Part shown: piece after piece, positions 61,497-64,000 of the stretch
How positions within the stretch are numbered: the first letter of the stretch is position 1
Layout of the letters: each line of letters starts with the position of its first letter
From: Chryseobacterium sp. OV279
GTDB lineage: Bacteria > Bacteroidota > Bacteroidia > Flavobacteriales > Weeksellaceae
DNA length: 64,000 bases
Assembly: GCF_900128945.1 (NCBI RefSeq)
Contig: NZ_FQUD01000004.1
Coordinates: 620,001-684,000, forward strand
Reading direction: 5' to 3'
The notes under the pieces: generated by a model
Told to the model about the DNA's origin: nothing
The model's input: the letters and a program-made list of their open reading frames with translations, nothing else
The model's database searches: none
Made by a program: the position numbers and the translations under genes

Positions 61497-64000
61497 TTGG
61501 CCAAAACCGTCCTCAAAAATATATTACAAATTTTAATTATCCTAATTTTTAACAATTTTTTAGCACAGAAAACACCTGAAAAATTGCCTAAAAATGTGGT
61601 TAATGATACTATTTCCAAAAAGGATACCATTGTTGTAAAAAAGGAATCTTTAGATGATATTCTCCGCACAAAAGCGGATGATCAGCGAAGAGATGTCCCT
61701 AAGAAAATGACATTCCTCAACAAAAATGCCCAGGTAAAATACCAGGATATGCAGATTGATGCGGATTATATTTCTATCGACGACAATAAAAGTCTCATCT
61801 ATGCCCGTGGAAAACAGGATTCTCTGGGGAAGATTATTGAACCCGTAATTACCACTCAGGCAGGGAAAAAATACGAAACCAACGAATTCAGCTACAATAC
61901 CAAAACGAAGCAGGCTATTGCATTTAATGCGAGAACCGAAGAAAACGAAGGGGTCATCACCGCACAGAAAACCAAAAAGTATAACGATTCTGTCTTCGCG
62001 ATGAGGAACGCAGATTATACGACCGATGAGTATTATATCAAGAAAAAAGATACGGCATCGGATTATTTCATGCGTGCCTCCAATATCAAGCTGATCAAGA
62101 CTAAAAATAAATCACAGATCGTCACCGGACCTATCCAGATGTATATCGAAAAGGTTCCGACTCCTTTGATTTTGCCGTTTGCGATCCTTCCGTTTTCAGA
62201 CAAGAGGGCTGCTGGTATCCTGATCCCGAGTTTCGGGGAAAGGGAGGATGTCGGGTTTTTCCTCAACGGGCTGGGGTATTATCAGCCGATAGGAGAACAT
62301 TTTGACCTTAAGGTACTAGCCGATATTTATACCAAAGGAAGCTGGAATATACGGCCGCAGATGAATTATCTGAAAAAATACAGGTATTCAGGGACATTTA
62401 CAGCAGACGTAGGAACCATGGTACGTGGAATCAAAGGACTTGATGATTATACCAAAAACAGTACGTACAGAATTGCTTGGACGCATACTCAGGATTCAAA
62501 ATCCAATCCTTTCCTGACTTTCAGTGCTTCAGTAGATATCGTAAGTACGAAGTTTTACAATAATAACCTGAACAATAATTATATTTTCAACCAGAATGTC
62601 CTGAACACCCAGCAGAATTCAGCGGTAACGATAACTAAAAGGTTTTTGAAACTGCCGATTACGATTACAGGATCTGCATCATACGCTCAAAACTTTGCCA
62701 CCGGACTGGCAGATCTTCGTCTTCCTCAGATGAACGTAGCGATCAATCAGTTTTATCTGTTTAAATCTAAAACAGGGGTAAGACAGGGACTTCTTGAGAA
62801 CATTACCGTGAATACAGGTTTCAACCTGACCAACTTTGCAAGCACCCAGGAAAACGAACTTTTTACAAAGGCGATGTGGGATAAAATGCAGACAGGACTT
62901 AAAAATAATATTGCCTTAGGAACCAATACAACGGTAGCGAAATATTTCACATTCAGTTTAAGTGCTAATATAGACAACGCGTTAACGACCAAAACCCTTA
63001 AAAGATACTACGATCCTATAAAAACAGTTGATGTAGACGAAGTTCAGAAAAATATTTCAGGATATTCTACCTTCTCTACTTCTGCCAGTCTTCAGACGAC
63101 TCTTTATGGAATGCTGAAATTCAAAAAAGGAGCTGCCATAGAAGCGGTAAGACACATGATGACACCGAGTCTTAGCTTTACTTATTCACCGGACTTCTCA
63201 AGCCCCGGTTTCGGATATTATAAAAGCTATTATAATGCGGAAGGTGCTTTGACCCCTTATTCTATTTTTGATAAAGGAATTGTAGGAAGCCCGTCAAGTG
63301 GAGTAGTGGGAGCTTTAGGTTTCAATATCGGGAACAATATTGAAATGAAGGTGAAATCTAAGAGTGATTCTACAGGAGTGAAGAAAATTAAGATCTTCGA
63401 ATCTCTTAGCTTATCAGGGAATTATAACTTTGCCGCAAAAGATCACCCGTGGTCTGTATTCAGTATTAACGGACAGTCTTCTTTCTTTAATAATAAGTTA
63501 AACGTAAACACCAGTCTTTCACTGGATCCTTATAGAATTGATTTTGCTCCGGGTGCTACCCAGGGAATAAGAACGGAAGAGTTCGGTCACTTCAGTGTAC
63601 AGGGATTCAACGTACAGCTTTCTTATCCTTTGAGCAGCGAGATTTTCGGGGAGAAAACAGATTATGCTAAAAAGTATCCTGCAAAAGGGGAAGTGAGGAA
63701 TGAAAATTATTATTTTGATGATGATAATTATGCCCATTTCGATCAGGCCTGGACTTTGAATATCAATGCAAACTATGCCTATTCAAAGGGAACTTCCTTA
63801 CTTGGAACCAAAATTGCTTCTGTAGGTCTGGATGGTAGTATTAAGCTTACGCCTTACTGGAATATCAACGGAAGTACGCATTTTGACTTGGTGACGAAAG
63901 ATCTGGCGTATACCAGAATAGGATTCTCAAGAGACCAGCGAAGTTTTACGATCAACTTTAACTGGGTGCCTTTCGGACAGTATAAAGTATATGACTTCTT
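61497..64000 (+). CDS. lptD: LptD-like outer membrane LPS-assembly protein (3' end outside window)
   Basis: The frame runs from a TTG at 61497 to the window end without a stop (834 codons). There is no ATG before it; an in-frame stop lies at 61479-61481, so TTG is the best start and gives a signal peptide (MAKTVLKNILQILIILIF, cleavage near FLAQ). The N-terminal periplasmic part (AQVKYQDMQIDADYISIDDNKSLIYARG ... VKYNDSVFAMRNADYTTDEYYIKKKD) is the OstA-like lipopolysaccharide-binding fold, and the large rest (YYQPIGEHFDLKVLADIYTKGSWN and later) is the LptD barrel as found in Bacteroidota. It inserts LPS in the outer leaflet, together with an LptE protein not seen here. Confidence 0.88.
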   Translation, partial: MAKTVLKNILQILIILIFNNFLAQKTPEKLPKNVVNDTISKKDTIVVKKESLDDILRTKADDQRRDVPKKMTFLNKNAQVKYQDMQIDADYISIDDNKSLIYARGKQDSLGKIIEPVITTQAGKKYETNEFSYNTKTKQAIAFNARTEENEGVITAQKTKKYNDSVFAMRNADYTTDEYYIKKKDTASDYFMRASNIKLIKTKNKSQIVTGPIQMYIEKVPTPLILPFAILPFSDKRAAGILIPSFGEREDVGFFLNGLGYYQPIGEHFDLKVLADIYTKGSWNIRPQMNYLKKYRYSGTFTADVGTMVRGIKGLDDYTKNSTYRIAWTHTQDSKSNPFLTFSASVDIVSTKFYNNNLNNNYIFNQNVLNTQQNSAVTITKRFLKLPITITGSASYAQNFATGLADLRLPQMNVAINQFYLFKSKTGVRQGLLENITVNTGFNLTNFASTQENELFTKAMWDKMQTGLKNNIALGTNTTVAKYFTFSLSANIDNALTTKTLKRYYDPIKTVDVDEVQKNISGYSTFSTSASLQTTLYGMLKFKKGAAIEAVRHMMTPSLSFTYSPDFSSPGFGYYKSYYNAEGALTPYSIFDKGIVGSPSSGVVGALGFNIGNNIEMKVKSKSDSTGVKKIKIFESLSLSGNYNFAAKDHPWSVFSINGQSSFFNNKLNVNTSLSLDPYRIDFAPGATQGIRTEEFGHFSVQGFNVQLSYPLSSEIFGEKTDYAKKYPAKGEVRNENYYFDDDNYAHFDQAWTLNINANYAYSKGTSLLGTKIASVGLDGSIKLTPYWNINGSTHFDLVTKDLAYTRIGFSRDQRSFTINFNWVPFGQYKVYDF

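Noticed and set aside
1..64000. CRISPR array, insertion sequence or prophage
   Set aside because: No regularly spaced short repeats, no transposase, integrase or phage structural genes were seen in either strand.

Overview
The window reads as a chromosomal segment of a Flavobacteriia member (Bacteroidota), most like Chryseobacterium or a close Weeksellaceae relative. The reasons are: two SusC/SusD outer-membrane import pairs, two proteins with type IX secretion C-terminal domains, a bacillithiol-type bshC, short AT-rich leaders without strong Shine-Dalgarno sites, and repeated Bacteroidota promoters (TTG, 18-20 nt, TAnnTTTG). Most genes are ordinary chromosomal ones. Both ends cut a gene: nusA at the left and an LptD-like gene at the right.

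Region 1 (1-24.7 kb) is core and nutrient-uptake DNA: nusA-infB, a SusC/SusD pair, a small secreted protein, a putative porin, bshC, a LysM/periplasmic-binding fusion protein, fabD, a GHMP kinase, pckA, aroQ on the other strand, and a second SusC/SusD pair placed behind a SAM-I (S-box) riboswitch. Region 2 (24.8-28.7 kb) is an AT-rich minus-strand run of seven to eight small genes: four lipoproteins, two small membrane proteins, one SMI1/KNR4-like protein and one unknown, with a recognisable promoter at its head and a terminator at its end. It resembles an immunity-type accessory array but has no toxin in view.

Region 3 (28.8-45.5 kb) is a plus-strand metal-homeostasis island: DUF6660-like Cys-rich protein, a CusA/CzcA RND pump fused in one chain to its TolC-like outer-membrane factor, the adaptor, a bestrophin, a CDF transporter, a Fur-family regulator, a CPC-type P-type ATPase, two paralogous small Cys proteins, a YHS lipoprotein, SCO1, an exported superoxide dismutase, and an MbnP/MbnH (kynurenine copper site) pair with an outer-membrane protein carrying a C-x2-C-x-C motif. 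The same palindrome, TGCAAT-N3-ATTGCA, sits at the same distance from a TAnnTTT box in front of both the RND pump and the P-type ATPase, and is probably the operator of the Fur protein encoded between them. Three small proteins of the island share a C-terminal [HR]-I-[WF]-x-P-P signature.

Region 4 (45.6-52.8 kb) is a vitamin B12 uptake operon behind a cobalamin riboswitch: BtuB-like receptor, BtuG-like surface propeller lipoprotein, a second surface lipoprotein, and a large DUF5074-like protein exported by type IX secretion. Region 5 (52.8-58.7 kb, minus strand) holds a type IX substrate, an Fsr-like MFS exporter with a FadR-type regulator that share an operator-like palindrome, a penicillin-binding-protein-like serine hydrolase and a membrane-anchored AraC regulator. 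Region 6 (59.1-64 kb) has three tRNA-Glu genes interleaved with rpsT and an unknown small gene, an AmiC-type amidase, and the divergent LptD-like gene. Intergenic DNA contains several repeat elements, including a 175-bp sequence present at 19.1 kb and 58.8 kb.
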